In this document: piece by piece, positions 13,041 to 24,349 of the stretch
How the letters are laid out: every line of letters begins with the position of its first letter
How positions within the stretch are numbered: position 1 is the first letter of the stretch
Notes under the pieces: generated by a model
The model's database searches: none
The model's input: only the letters and a program-made list of their open reading frames with translations
What the model was told of the DNA's origin: nothing
Assembly (NCBI GenBank): GCA_037043235.1
Contig: JAWRVZ010000624.1
Location: 1-64,000 of the forward strand
Direction of reading: 5' to 3'
Source of the DNA: Rhodeus uyekii
Taxonomy: Eukaryota; Chordata; Actinopteri; Cypriniformes; Acheilognathidae
DNA length: 64,000 nucleotides
Program-made: the position numbers and the translations under genes

Positions 13041-13172
13041 CCATTTATCACAGTAAGTCTTCAAGGTCCTGAAGCAGCAAAACAGCCCCAGACATCACAT
13101 TTCACACCACCACCATATTTTACTGTTGGTATAATGTTCTTTTTCTGAAATGCAGTGTTACTTTTACGCCAA
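13041..13172 (-). pseudogene. Tc1/mariner transposase fragment
   Basis: Read on the minus strand, this matches the stretch of Tc1-like transposases around the VKYGGGSVMVWGCF block: the pieces QKKNIIPTVKYGGG and WGCFAASGP can be seen, with a small break between them. About 45 codons remain. It directly abuts the right end of the Helentron-like array, and no inverted repeats were found. It is a dead fragment. Confidence 0.7.
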
Positions 13173-13990
13173 AAGTATTGGGATCTACATGTAACCCTGG
13201 TTAATTAATTGTTTTACAAATATTTATTTTTGTTTGCTCATAGTATGATTTGCCTTTATATATAAATGTGAAATTCTGATATTTACTGAAGCCATCTCTC
13301 CCACTGCGCTGTTTAGAAGCACGTCCCTTTAAGAGTGTTGTGTTGATCAGATGAGAAGAGCCCAGCCAATGGCAGCACAGCCAATCGTGTCCTCTTGCAT
13401 GATTGACAGATCAGACAGCCTATCAGCGCAGCTGTCAAAGTGAAAGTGGAAGTGCAGCTGTCAGAGTGATAGAGGAAGCGCAGCCAGCTGTCAGATTGCC
13501 AAAGACAACAACCCTCGCAACAACGAAAATTGATATTATTGATATACATGATGCGAATTATTAAATGAGAATGTACATGCTCGTGTTTTTGGTGTCTTTT
13601 TACACAACAGTGTTGCCGCGATATGTTTGATGAAGCAATCGGCATTAATCTAAAAAATGTACATGCACTGTACTGTGTTTGCTAACAACAAAAGTTATAT
13701 GTAAAACCACCATAATAAAACCACCTTTGATTCTTGATACAAACCTTTAATTATATTCTCCAACAATGCAAACACAAAGATTGCTCACAAAATCACAAAA
13801 AAACGTGTGGGATGCTACAGCGTGTTATCCCTCAGACCAGATCAATGACAAGGAGTGAACCGTGAGCGGACTGTGATCCACGTGCAAGGCAAACTCCGCG
13901 CATGCGCTGTGAACTAGGTACGGAAAGTACCTGAAGTGGCAACTTCGTCCCCGTATCGTGCTCAAGATATGAGATTTCGGCGACATTAAC
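13173..13990. other. Unassigned stretch with one dispersed repeat
   Basis: No gene recognised. Bases 13690-13800 resemble 45720-45810 (both contain TACAAACCTTTAA and ATATTCTCCAACA), so at least this part is an interspersed repeat of unknown family. Confidence 0.4.
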
Positions 13991-14270
13991 AAATTACTTA
14001 TCCGCTATTACTTACAAAGCATCAAATGGTTTAGCTCCCCAGTACTTGAGCGATATCTTAACATATTATAGTCTTTAATGTCTATTGTGATCCCAAAAAT
14101 CTGGCCAGTTGATAATACCTAGAATATCAAAGTCAACTGCTGGTGGTAGTTTTCCTATTTAGCACCTAAACTCTGGAACAGTCTTCCTACCATTGTTTGG
14201 GAAGTAGGCATACTCTCTCAGTTTAAATCTAGACTAAAAACACATCTCTTCAACCTGGAATACACATGTT
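13991..14270 (+). pseudogene. Non-LTR retrotransposon C-terminal fragment
   Basis: The frames contain YKASNGLAPQYLSD, then AGG..F/LAPKLWNS-like residues, then a TLSQFKSRLKTHLFNL-like end. This is the usual C-terminus of fish LINE ORF2 proteins of the CR1/L2/Rex group. Several stops and shifts break it. It resembles the family of the minus-strand fragment at 53650-53990. Confidence 0.6.
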
Positions 14271-14470
14271 ATGGAATTTTTATAAATATGTTTTCTATAA
14301 TTTCATGATTATATTTTGTTTCTTGATATTATTGATTAGTGTGTGACATTGAGTATATTCTGTTTAGTGGAACTAGTGATGTTGAAGGAATCTAAAGCAT
14401 GTAAAGCTGCTGGCATGGGCTACATACCACAATACCACAAATTTGCACTCGCTTATTATCTGACTCCATG

Positions 14471-15001
14471 TTTAAATATGACCGCGAGTTGATTTTAGAA
14501 AGCCAATTGGTCGTCGGTCATTAGTATATTAATTTGTTAAATGGAGGTGCCGGCGGTTCCGATGGGGTTCAGCGCGCTCGTGTGCGCATGCGCGAGCGTC
14601 CTCGTACTTTGTAACGTGGTTCCGTTACAACGCCTGAGAAACGGGCCTAAGAACAACAGACCGATCATCGGGATTCTGACGCAAGAGACTGACAATGAGG
14701 CTATGAAACAATTATAGGTCAACACCATCACCAACTCCTGTCGGACCTCAGCCCGCACTTCATCACCTTCTCCAGCAACATATACCATCAGAGTTCCATG
14801 ATGTGATGACGTGAACAAGCCCTCCATTGCACTGCTGAGTAAAAACTTTTATACATCTACAATCTAGCGAAAGATCAAGAAATATTCTTGATACAACACT
14901 GAAAGAAGATATTAGAACCATATTTTCCACAAATAAAAGTGCCAACTACCAACTAAAGATCAACTTCCGGTTTGACGTAGCCAACATAAACAATAACATC
15001 A
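14471..15001 (+). other. Probable 5' leader of the CR1/Crack-like LINE
   Basis: GC-richer, with CpG-containing blocks at 14540-14640, and it ends at the ATG of the 2A/PHD ORF. The exact 5' border of the element cannot be seen. The minus-strand ORFs here have no recognisable content. Confidence 0.35.
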
Positions 15002-15595
15002 ATGGCTCCCGATTATGTAAATCGCATGTTTTTGTGGATTTCCATCATTGGATTTCTCACAAATCTTGAAGACTCGGATAATGTAGCGATGCTACAGACA
15101 TTTATACTGCAAGAAGACGGCACACTACAGAGAAGTATCATGATTTATTATCATAATAGAAATAAACATGGAACATATCCAAACATCAGATGTGGTAAGA
15201 AACACATTCTCATGTACCTCTTCTTGACACTAATTCTAAACGCATCAGACATAGAGCTTAATCCTGGTCCCAGAACCCCGAAATACCCATGCCAAATATG
15301 TAGCAAAGCTGTGACATGGAAGCAGAGAGGAGTAGCGTGCGATGATTGTGAAAAATGGCTTCATGCAGAATGTATGCACATGTCAACCCCTCTGTATATG
15401 TCACTTCAGAATATATCATGGCACTGTACGAACTGTGGCATGCCACAATTTTCATCTAGTCTATTTGAATCTACCATCTTGAGCTCGAACAGCTTTTCAA
15501 CACTGGACAACAGCAATACCAGTGAAGGAACAGTACTAAGTCCTGGGCCACCAAAGTCATGCTCTTCACCGATTGTCTCCTCAAGATCAACTTAA
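15002..15595 (+). CDS. LINE ORF with 2A-type ribosome-skipping motif and PHD finger
   Basis: A 197-codon ORF at the start of a CR1/Crack-like non-LTR retrotransposon. Residues 1-82 contain two hydrophobic stretches (around 10-20 and 68-80). Residues 83-90 read DIELNPGP, which fits the 2A consensus D(V/I)ExNPGP, in which the ribosome skips the Gly-Pro bond. Just downstream is a complete PHD-type zinc finger with C4HC3 ligands C97, C100, C113, C116, H121, C124, C142 and C145. A Ser-rich tail follows and then a stop. In related elements 2A motifs and PHD fingers are known near the start of the polyprotein, so the stop at 15593 may be a decay lesion that separates this part from the endonuclease. 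The ATG at 15002 is the first in frame. Activity of the 2A is inferred from the motif only. Confidence 0.75.
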   Translation: MAPDYVNRMFLWISIIGFLTNLEDSDNVAMLQTFILQEDGTLQRSIMIYYHNRNKHGTYPNIRCGKKHILMYLFLTLILNASDIELNPGPRTPKYPCQICSKAVTWKQRGVACDDCEKWLHAECMHMSTPLYMSLQNISWHCTNCGMPQFSSSLFESTILSSNSFSTLDNSNTSEGTVLSPGPPKSCSSPIVSSRST

Positions 15596-16140
15596 AAACC
15601 TGCAACATCTTTAAAAGTCATTGTCAGAGATCTTTCCATCAAACTATGAAGTTTTACGAAAAGACAGAAGAGATGGCTACGGAGGTGTAGCCTCATCATT
15701 GACACCGTTGGCATCGATTCATTAACAGAGGCAGTATTTGCAAAATTACAAATGGGAAAGAATGTCTCGCTATTTATTGGAGCACTCTATAGACCACCCT
15801 CCAGAGACATAGAGTACATGAATCAGCTATGCGACACGATTTAACATCTTTACCAAAACAACAAAAATGCAGTTTTCTGGATAAGAGGTGATTTGAATCT
15901 CCCTGATATCAACTGGGAATCACTTTCCATAGAGAATAAACAGGTAAAATCAGCAATCAGCATGCGTTTTCTTGACCTCATTCAGAACTGTGGTTTTGAA
16001 CAATCTGTAAAGTTCCCAACGCGTCTTGAAAATATTTTGGATCTATTCCTTAAAACCGCCCTACGCTCATTAACAGACGTTCACCTTTACCAGGCCTATC
16101 GGACCACGACGCAGTGTTCATCAACTCTGACGCAGCGGTG
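15596..16140 (+). pseudogene. LINE APE-type endonuclease, broken
   Basis: Three frames together show endonuclease pieces: DRRDGYGGVA, then SLTEAVFAKL..LFIGALYRPPSRD, then GDLNLPDINW and the end of the domain through about 16140. The N-terminal part with the catalytic Glu is missing and there are at least two frameshifts and one stop (at about 15842). The usual GDFN motif reads GDLN. It lies between the PHD ORF and the reverse transcriptase of the same element. Confidence 0.7.
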
Positions 16141-18071
16141 AAAAGGGGAAAACCAGTTAAAAGAAAGATATATCTTTGGAAAAAAGCAGACGAAGACAAA
16201 CTTATATCTGAGGCTAAGAATTTTCAGAAACGTTTTCTAGATAAATATACAATAACATCACCAGTGGAGGAAATCTGGTCGTCCATCAGTACCAACCTGA
16301 GCAATATTTTAGAATCGTCTGTTCCATCCAAAATGACTAGCAGTAGATTCAACCAACCCTGGATCAACAGAGAGATAAAATCCCTGTTGAGACGGAAGAA
16401 AAGATGTTTTAACAAGGCACGAGCTACCAACAGCAAAAAGGACAAAAAGAGGTACAAAGAATTGAAGACTGCAACAAGTTCAGCATGCAAGAAGGCCTAC
16501 AATGAATACATCATTAACATAATTTCTCCAGACTGTACATCGAACCCTAAACGATTCTGGGGCTTTATCAAAAGTAAAAACAATGACAGCACTGGAGTAG
16601 CACCTCTAAAATCAATAGATGGTTTTACATACACAGACTCAATGAATAAGGCCAACATATTGAACCACCAATTTTCCTCAGTTTTCAACTCGAATGAACC
16701 AGACAACATCAAAGCAATGGGGAACAACTGCTTTCCAGAAATGAGCAAAATCACCATTACAGAAGCAGGAGTCCTGAAATTAATCCAAGGTCTAAAGATA
16801 CACAAAGCTACTGGGCCAGATGGATTGTCAGTCAGGCAGCTGAAGAGCATAGGTGTGAACATTGCAAAACCCTTCACAGTCTTCTTCCAAGCATCCATTG
16901 ACCAAGGAGTATTACCTTAGGAATGGAAAAAGGCAGATGTAGTACCTATCTTTAAGAAAGGAGCTAAGAACCGACTGGAAAATTACAGACCTGTCTCACT
17001 ATCAATTACTGGCAAAATGTTGGAACATATCACAAGCAACATAATGAAGCACATGGAACAACACAACATTTTAACAGATGCACAGCATGGCTTCAGGAAA
17101 CATCATGTGAGTCACAGTTAGTCATCACCATCCAAGACTTAGCAAAATCTATTGACGACAGGCGGAACTTGGTCCTACCTTGTTCTTGATGTACATCAAT
17201 GACCTGCCAGACTACCTGCAAAACAACTCATCAGTTCGACTCTTTGCAGATGACTGTCTGCTTTACCGTAACATCAGTAAAGAAGAAGATGCGGTCGCAC
17301 TCCAAGAAGACATGGAAGCCCTCCAAGCATGGGAGAAAGACTGGCTCATGGAGTTTCATCCCCACAAATGCCAGGTTCTACACATCACAAACAAGACAAA
17401 GCCAATAAAACATCTCTACAACATCTATGGTCATATCTTGGAGGTAGTCGAGTCTGCCAAGTATTTGGGAGTCAACATTCACCACAAACTCAACTGGAAC
17501 ACCCACATCAACCAAGTAACAAAGAAAGCCAACAATACCAGGGCCTTCTTACAGAGGAACATTCAACAATGCCCACGGAAAACTAAAGAACTATGAACTC
17601 TATGGGATGAACAAGACTATGAAAAGAACAAGATAAGGCCACAAATGGAGTATTCCAGCATAATCTGGGACCCACATACAGTTGCTTACACCAACAACCT
17701 GGAAATGGTGCAGCGCAGGTTTGCCAGATTTGTGATGGGAGATTTCAACCGCTTGAGCAGCATTAGCGCCATGCTTCACCATCTTCGGTGGCCGACACTT
17801 CAACAACGTCGAGCGGAAAAAAAGGCGATTATGATGTAGCGATTATGATAGTAAACAACCTTGTGGCAATACCAACAACATGGCTAATACCAACAACTGT
17901 AACTACCCGAGGTCACCACCAGAAGTTTCTAGTACCGTTCGCCAGGACTCAAGTGTATCAACACTCATTCTTCCCAGATTGAATTCGGATCTGGAATGGT
18001 CTGCCACCCTCCACCATGGCATGCAGCTCCCTAACCACCTTCAAGGAGGAGCTGCAAAAAACCACACTTAG
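16114..18071 (+). pseudogene. LINE reverse transcriptase (CR1/Crack-like), broken
   Basis: A long frame from 16114 carries the RT N-terminus, including KATGPDGLSVRQLKS. It is cut by a TAG at 16918, where the family has a sense codon before EWKKADVVPIFKK. RT sequence continues through NYRPVSL and HGFRKHH. A deletion at about 17160 then joins IDDRR directly to LGPTLFLMYINDLP, removing the first catalytic Asp region and most of the SGVPQG block. The FADDCLLYRN catalytic motif survives near 17243. The C-terminus (MEYSSIIWDP, then SIRIWNGLPP and FKEELQKT) runs to 18071 in shifted frames. The element is inactive. Clade placement is inferred from FADDCLLYR and IWNGLPP, which are typical of CR1/L2/Crack elements. 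Confidence 0.8.
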
Positions 18072-18211
18072 TTAAGCCCGCTTATTTTTTATTTTATTTT
18101 ATATGATGGTTATTTATTCGGCACCTGTAAATGGAGAGTTTGTGCATGTCATCACACAGTTCGATAATACGCCTTCTGGCATTATGAACTTTTCACGAAA
18201 GAAGAAGAAGA
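18072..18211 (+). mobile_element. 3' end of the CR1/Crack-like LINE
   Basis: A short 3' UTR after the last codon, ending in a GAAGAAGAAGAA run near 18200. Such short tandem 3' tails are usual for CR1/L2-type LINEs. The border is approximate. Confidence 0.45.
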
Positions 18212-18896
18212 ATGTCCATTTGATTATTCTATCGAAATCGTTACTCTTATTACACTCGTTCATTCGGGTCTCAGTGTCGCTCAGAGTCTCACGCCGGCCA
18301 GTATGCGGATCTCATGGTCACAAACTCTCCAGTCCGACATTAATCAGAGGTTATGGCTAAAGTTATTTAACAGACCGCCCATGCTTGTCGTGATTTAAAT
18401 AACTGTTTAGTTTAGCCCCCTACAGACGCCTATTGTGCGACTGCATAACAACTCAGAAATCTAGAATCTCAGCTGATGTGCTCAATGCTCCATCTAACCT
18501 GAGATCTAGTATGTATTTAAGCCTGGACGCAGATTTGCAGTAAAAACGGATGCAGTGTAATCTACTGAAGTGAATAATTTAGAAGACAGAATAAATCAAA
18601 CATAATTTATTAACATTCAGATAAATGTATAGTGTCAATTACATAATCGAACTAAAAGATAATCAATACAAACATGGAATGCTCAGAAAGAGTAAAAGAT
18701 GCATAACTGAACTTAGGAAAAATACGTAATGTTAAGTGAGACACTCAGCATCACGGGCTGATCTTGGTTATCAATCGTCTAGAATAATTCACTATGCAGA
18801 TTGTCTGTTGAGACACTCAGCATCATGAATCAATCTGACCACCACAAGACAGAGCAGCCATGAGCATTCTGATACCTCTCCTTAAATAACCCAGAC
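18212..18896. other. Unassigned stretch before the Harbinger element
   Basis: No coding content recognised. A GAGACACTCAGCATCA block occurs twice (18738 and 18809). An antisense LTR is possible but not supported by ends. Confidence 0.3.
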
Positions 18897-19288
18897 CAGG
18901 GGCATATTCTTCATACCTCACTAACTCGCTTAGCTGGATTAGATTGTTGACGATTTCGCATGATCTTGGATTGTTCGGTTCTTCGACGCTCATCCGGGAC
19001 TTGTTGTCATAGTAACAGGTCTGTTGAATTGAACCTGCTCGGGAGCTGGCTTAATTCACGTTAGTAGGATTAGATCACGGATTTATAAGCGGAAGTGATA
19101 TGGGAAGTTTGTCGCAGCATGTCCTGTCCAAGAGCAAACTGTTGATGAAGGTGCAATATAAAATATTTAATATTATTTTTTATTTATATATATAAACTAT
19201 AGTTTTTCACGTGAGGGTATACTGTATCTAGTTAATTTTCATACAATTAGTCGTAGTCGCCGTTAACAACAGCTCAAACTGTGTGTAT

Positions 19289-19700
19289 TGCCTTGCGCTA
19301 CTTTGCGAGTGGCACGTTCCTTTACACTGTTGGAGATGCGGAGAACATTGTGAAAAGTGCTGTCTGTCTGCCATTCGCAAAGTTTACCTGGCACTCAAGC
19401 AATCTTTACGGGTTTTTTTGTTGTTGAAGAGAGCTTTTTCGCTATTACAGGTACATTATAATTGATCATAGAGATTATGAAATCATGACCATGCCAGTAA
19501 ATATGACGCGATTGTCCCCAGCCTTCCCTAATGTGAGTGGTCCCATAGACTCCACACACATTGCCACCATCAGAAAGCAGAGGACCCTGTGGTGGAAATA
19601 CAGTTGATGATGATCTCCAGCCAGTGCACTTGACCAGTCTAGTGGCAGAGCTGCACGGGACAGAATTGTCCAGCATCATTTTTGAAAAGAGGGAACTTTG
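19289..19700 (+). pseudogene. Harbinger (HARBI1-like) transposase remnant
   Basis: Frames on the plus strand show LRYFASGTFLYTVGDAENI at 19296-19350, AIRKVYLALKQ just after a one-base shift, FPNVSGPIDSTHIA at about 19527-19566 (the region of the first catalytic Asp) and ARDRIVQHHF at about 19650-19682 (the C-terminus). The middle of the DDE domain is deleted, so only about 130 residues of a roughly 350-residue protein are left. It lies inside the element at 18900-21505. Confidence 0.75.
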
Positions 19701-20396
19701 CACACAGTTTAGTTTACAGTTTATTTTATTAAGGTCATCAATCGTACATTGTGTTTATTAGTTTAATTATTAGTTTAATTTTACTAACTTTGAAGTTCCT
19801 TTTGAAGCAATTCAATATCAAGTCTGACTTTTTGCTTTATTAGTTTTTGCAATTCTATTTCATTAATTAACTTTTTTTTGCAGAACAGCGCAAGTAGTAA
19901 AGATTACCATTTTGTAGAATATTTTTTCATTTTACTTTTACTTGTTCCCAAATCCTAGTGGGTCCTGCGGTGGCTCTAATATAAAAGAGGATTATGAAAT
20001 ACAGTTAATATAAGACCATATAATTACACACACGATCATTACTCACATATTTAATTTGTCTGCAACTTTTTGCCAGCCCTCTCTCCTGGCTTTTGCAGCC
20101 TTTAAAGTGTTTCCTTGTGTTTTAATAACACAATAAAATTCAGCGCTGCGCCACCAAGAAATACTGTGCGCGCTCTTTCAGCATGCTCGCTGACCAATCA
20201 AAATGTTGCTGATCAGTGTTTCTACTATCGATACATATCCCCTTTTAAGCCAGCACATGAACGTGCAATGATCTCAGATAACTCAATCCACCTATACTAA
20301 TCATCAAGAACAGGTGCATTCGAAGAACCGAATCATCCAGATCATAGTTAGCGCGATTATCTCAACTCGGATGTGTCATCTGATATTGGATGTAAG

Positions 20397-21479
20397 TGTT
20401 ACAGGTGAGGCTCCCTCTCCACCTCCTCCTGATCACCAGATCTACATTTCCCACTGACACTTGCGCCTGAGGCCCAGTCCACACGGAGACGCGGATCACT
20501 GCATCCGCATACATTTCTTATCGGATTGGCGTTCCGTCCACACGCATCCGGCGATTTGGGAGACTGAATCCGCTCACTTTTTATACCGGGTCCTAAAGTG
20601 GATAGATCTGAATCTAACACCCTTGCGGTATCGTGTGGATGGCCAATCCGTATATTTTTTGTTTACCGATGATGTCATCACATCACGTGTAGGCTGCGTC
20701 ACAGTAACAGCAACAGTGTTGCCAGATTGGACTGAAGATTCCAGCGCAGCTACAGCTTAAAACCCTCCCATTTAAAAAAAATACCAGCCCAAAGTGCGTA
20801 CTCTTATAAGTAATGAAAAATGTTGAGCGATTTTATGCATAAAAATCCATCCCAAATTTTATCAACCAGCCCAATGCATTTTTTCCCGGTCGGACGAGAC
20901 AAAAAGGTAAATAGCAATCTGGCAACATTGAACAGCAACAACAATGCGCATGCTCAAAGTCTTCTTCTCTGTGTATAGTGTATTATCTGTGGCAGAATTA
21001 CAGAGCCCCATACTGGTCTGGCATATAAACTACACCGGATTCAGTCGGTTTCAGTGGTATCGTGTGGACGGTGATTTTTTTTTGGAACAAGGAAAAAAAA
21101 GATTGGACAAGTAACGCGCCGGCATCGTGTGGACGTGGCCTGAGACTGATTGCGTGCACACTGCAGCTCGTTACACACCCTATATAAACACACCACACTC
21201 ACACCACCTTGCGAGGTCTTGATTTACAGTTGTGATCATTTCTGAGCGTTTATCCCTTTGTCTGTTTGCCTGATTCTAACCTTGGACTGTACCCTATTAA
21301 TTGAACCTTGCCTGTTGCCCCGAATATTTCCTGTCTATCTGGATTGTGTTTGTTTGCTGCCTGCCTCGACCTAAGCATATACAGTACCTGTTTATGATTC
21401 TACCTGTCCCTTCTTGTATGCTGACTGTTTCCTGTAATAAACTGCAGATGGATCCTCAATCGGCTGACTCCTCGTTACA
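20397..21479 (+). mobile_element. Solo LTR inside Harbinger, split by a MITE
   Basis: It starts TGTTACAGG and ends CTCGTTACA (TG...CA). It is flanked by the 5-bp duplication GTAAG at 20392-20396 and 21480-21484. It has a TATA-like TATATAAACA at 21181 and AATAAA at 21436-21441. Without the nested MITE it is about 410 bp. No internal retroelement coding is present, so it is a solo LTR, probably Gypsy-type. Confidence 0.8.
20471..21140 (+). mobile_element. 670-bp MITE, copy 1
   Basis: The ends are GGCCCAGTCCACACG and CGTGTGGACGTGGCC (inverted), and TGA is duplicated on both sides (20468-20470 and 21141-21143). It is almost the same length as, and inverted relative to, 30037-30708. The 3-bp duplication suggests a Harbinger-type MITE. 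Confidence 0.85.
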
Positions 21480-21508
21480 GTAAGCAACGTACGAAGAATA
21501 TGTCCCAG

Positions 21509-22359
21509 GACAGAAACTTCTTTGAAGTGTAAACATAACAATGGACCTTTTGGTTCTTGATAACAGGCGGTAATTAGCATGGAAGACCTTGGGAGGGGCA
21601 AGCCCATCCCAAAATAAGCCAGACATTACTAAACTCTTTAACCTTTAACACCAGTAGTTTGCTTCATATGGGAATAAGACCTTTGTACCAGTCACACTTA
21701 GACATTTCAATTGATACCAAACATGTATAACATTGTATGATAATTCTTTACATTAAACCATATGGACTGTTGAGTTTCAGATCGTTTCACCATTTGGAGA
21801 AAAGAGATGGGGGAAGAGGGGGTGAACAGGGAGAGATACAACAGTCAGGGGGAGGTGTTAGCAGCTCAGCAGTGTTTGCCTGTGGAAGGCCCTTTATTAT
21901 GAGGATGAGGTGTTTGCAAATCAGTGGGGTGCACTTCGAGAAGGTTTGGCTGTGGTCACTCTCGACACAGCGATCTTGTCCACCTTACACTGATACATTT
22001 TTTTGCCACCACACACATAACACATTATACATTTTTATTTAACTTAAATCATGTACAATTATTGTTAGGCAGCATAATTTAGGTCAGCCAGAACCGAGAA
22101 CATTCCCATAACCCCTAATGTAGTCGATACATCACGCTGATATTAGTCTCTCTGTTTATACCGAGGTTACCGTACCTTTATGGTACGGATCCGGGCCGTA
22201 TCCAGATCAGATGAAGGACCTGCACCTCAACATGAACACAACACAGCCCTAAAGTGTGACTCTACTAGAGCCTCCGCTTTGAAGGCCTCATGAATCCGAT
22301 CTCCAACCAGACAAAACTGGATTAAATATTTTGAGTGTCCCGATCTCAACTTTTTTCAC
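21509..22359. other. Unassigned stretch
   Basis: No gene recognised. Bases 22150-22240 (ACCGAGG...GGATCCGGGCCGT) look like an interspersed repeat, but I cannot name it. Confidence 0.3.
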
Positions 22360-23275
22360 TTCTGTCCAAAGAACAGAAAAGTAAACAGTCCAGTGTCGAG
22401 TGTTTAATAAAGTGTGGACAACAAAATATTTTTTCACTGAAGTCTGATCAAGGACTGTATGTCTGATATGCCAAGAAACTCTAGCGATTTAAAAAAAATA
22501 CAACATCAGCCATAATTTTGCCAAAAAAACATGCTAACTATGCTAGCAAACGGTTTCCACAAGAACAGGCGGCTGCGGCTCAGAGATTGACAGCTGCTTT
22601 ACAGACTCAGCAAAAACAAAATAATTCACAGACAAACTGCGATTCAAGAGCCAAGTACAAAGACCAGATTTTTGCTGGCATTCAAATTAGGAAAGGCTAG
22701 TAAGCCTTTCTCTGAAGGCGAATTTTTAAAAGGCAAATGAGCAAAGGCACATTTTGGTAGGTTTCAGCTACTGATTTGATTGGTTTAGCTGCACCTATCA
22801 GTATTGAGCACACCTGGTGGCGTCACCATTGGTTGAGCCATGTGCCTCTTCACTGTGATTGGGGTTTGGTTTCTCTTTGTGTTCAGGCTGATCTGCATCT
22901 CTCTTACGGCAGGATTAAACAGTTCCCAAATTCATTTCAATGCAATGTCTCGTTCCCGCTATCGAAAGGGATTGTCTCCGGTTACTGTTGTAACCTCAGT
23001 TACCTAATAGATGAGAACAAGACACTGCATTAGCCACCATGTTCAGTCATGATTCTAACGAAATTGTTGCGCTTATGATATTTATACTGTCCGTCAGCCA
23101 CAGCAATTTATACAATTAACCTAGCACATTGATGTGTTGGTGCCTTGTTAAGGCCAAATCTTTTCATGTAATGGATTTTACATTTAATTTAAATTTGTTC
23201 ACTCAAACACACCGTCATTCTATTCTGGCACCTCTGTTAAATTTTAGAAACCATTGTGGCCCATGAGGTGAACTG
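22360..23275 (+). mobile_element. hAT element fragment with transposase N-terminus
   Basis: The frame at 22518-22700 contains KKHANYASK followed by AAAAQRLTAALQTQQ. This is the BED-finger end and linker found in fish hAT (Charlie/GTF2IRD2-like) transposases. Frames upstream and downstream continue it with breaks (VWTTKYFFTEV before, SKPFSEGEF-like after). The same family is complete at 55185-56906. Here the terminal repeats are not recognisable and the 3' end stops near 23275. Confidence 0.65.
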
Positions 23276-23565
23276 GAGAACCAGAGGAGTACTGGTCCCC
23301 CGATTGAGCCTGCTTTCTCCCAATGTTTTTTCTCCATTCTATTCATTCTGTCACCTTCTGGAGTTTTGGTTCACTGCCACTGTTGCCTCTGGCTTGCTTA
23401 GTTGGGGACACTTCACACTTAATTTTCAATATTCATATACTTGGCCTGCTCTTCTGGAGCTGCTGTACAGCCAAAACAAACTTTGTTGCATTGTTTTCCT
23501 GTTACTGTGTAAAGCTGCTATATCTATTACAAAAAACGCTATATAAATAAAGTTGACTTGACGGT
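23276..23565 (+). repeat. Dispersed repeat with LINE/SINE-type 3' tail
   Basis: It ends with GCTATATAAATAAAGTTGAC followed by TTGAC. This tail is known from many cyprinid retroposons and resembles 26596-26668 and 59500-59560. The two overlapping ORFs here are not genes. Confidence 0.5.
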
Positions 23566-24235
23566 AGAAAAATGGCTTTTCATTATCCAAAATGTACTTG
23601 TTAGGTACTGCTATTGTTCTTACCCCTTCATTTATCCTGTTTGCACAAATCATGATTTCTGAACAGTCTGCCTGACTTTTGTCTTACCATTATTTCCAAT
23701 ATAGCATTTAATATTTCATTTAATTACCTGTAGTGTGCTGGATCCCGCATTTCTCATGGATGTCAATATCTGTTCCACCCTCTCAGAGTCCCTCATGCTC
23801 ACTGAACTTTTAAATAACTCTGGAATCTGAAATTGTGAATTAAAAAAATGGAAGCATTACCAAACCATTTATGAAGGTTTTTAAAACCACCAGGCAATTG
23901 ATGAAAATTTTGAAACAGAAGAAGTTCATCAGGTTTCTTCTGCCTTAAGACTGTTAGATTAATGTGTTCATTTATTGTTAGTAAAATAAAAAAGACAGAG
24001 GAATCAATTACAGCTCTTGACTAACTTAGTAGCTTTAATCCAACTTTTCCCTACACCAGATTTATGCTTTGCTCAAATTATAGGAGTAACATCTGTTAAA
24101 CAGTAAACAATGAGCAAAATGTTTGCTCTATGAAAGCAATAACATTTTTAAAAACTGGGTACAATGAGATCAAATTATTCTACTCACCCTTCAACCATTA
24201 AAAGTATTAAAATGAAATTTAAGAATGTGTAAAAG
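23566..24235. other. Unassigned AT-rich stretch
   Basis: I see no gene or repeat structure that can be supported. Confidence 0.4.
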
Positions 24236-24349
24236 TACAGTGGAACCCAGTTATATTGACGGCCTAAGGGGTTGCAAAAAAGCGTAGAGATAACCGATGA
24301 TCGACATAACCAAAAGCTCCTCGACGGTAGCTGAGTTTCCCTTGGGTCC

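Larger units (their letters stand above)
18900..21505 (+). mobile_element. PIF/Harbinger element with nested solo LTR
   Basis: The ends are GGGCATATTCTTCATAC and, inverted at 21489-21505, GTACGAAGAATATGTCC. A CAG triplet flanks both sides (18897-18899 and 21506-21508), giving a 3-bp CWG target duplication as known for some zebrafish Harbinger elements. It carries decayed transposase pieces and is a relative, in opposite orientation, of 50843-53603. The nested LTR at 20397-21479 is flanked by GTAAG. Confidence 0.85.

Noticed and set aside
13313..13645. 110-codon minus-strand ORF
   Set aside because: No recognisable domain, biased composition, no splice or promoter support.
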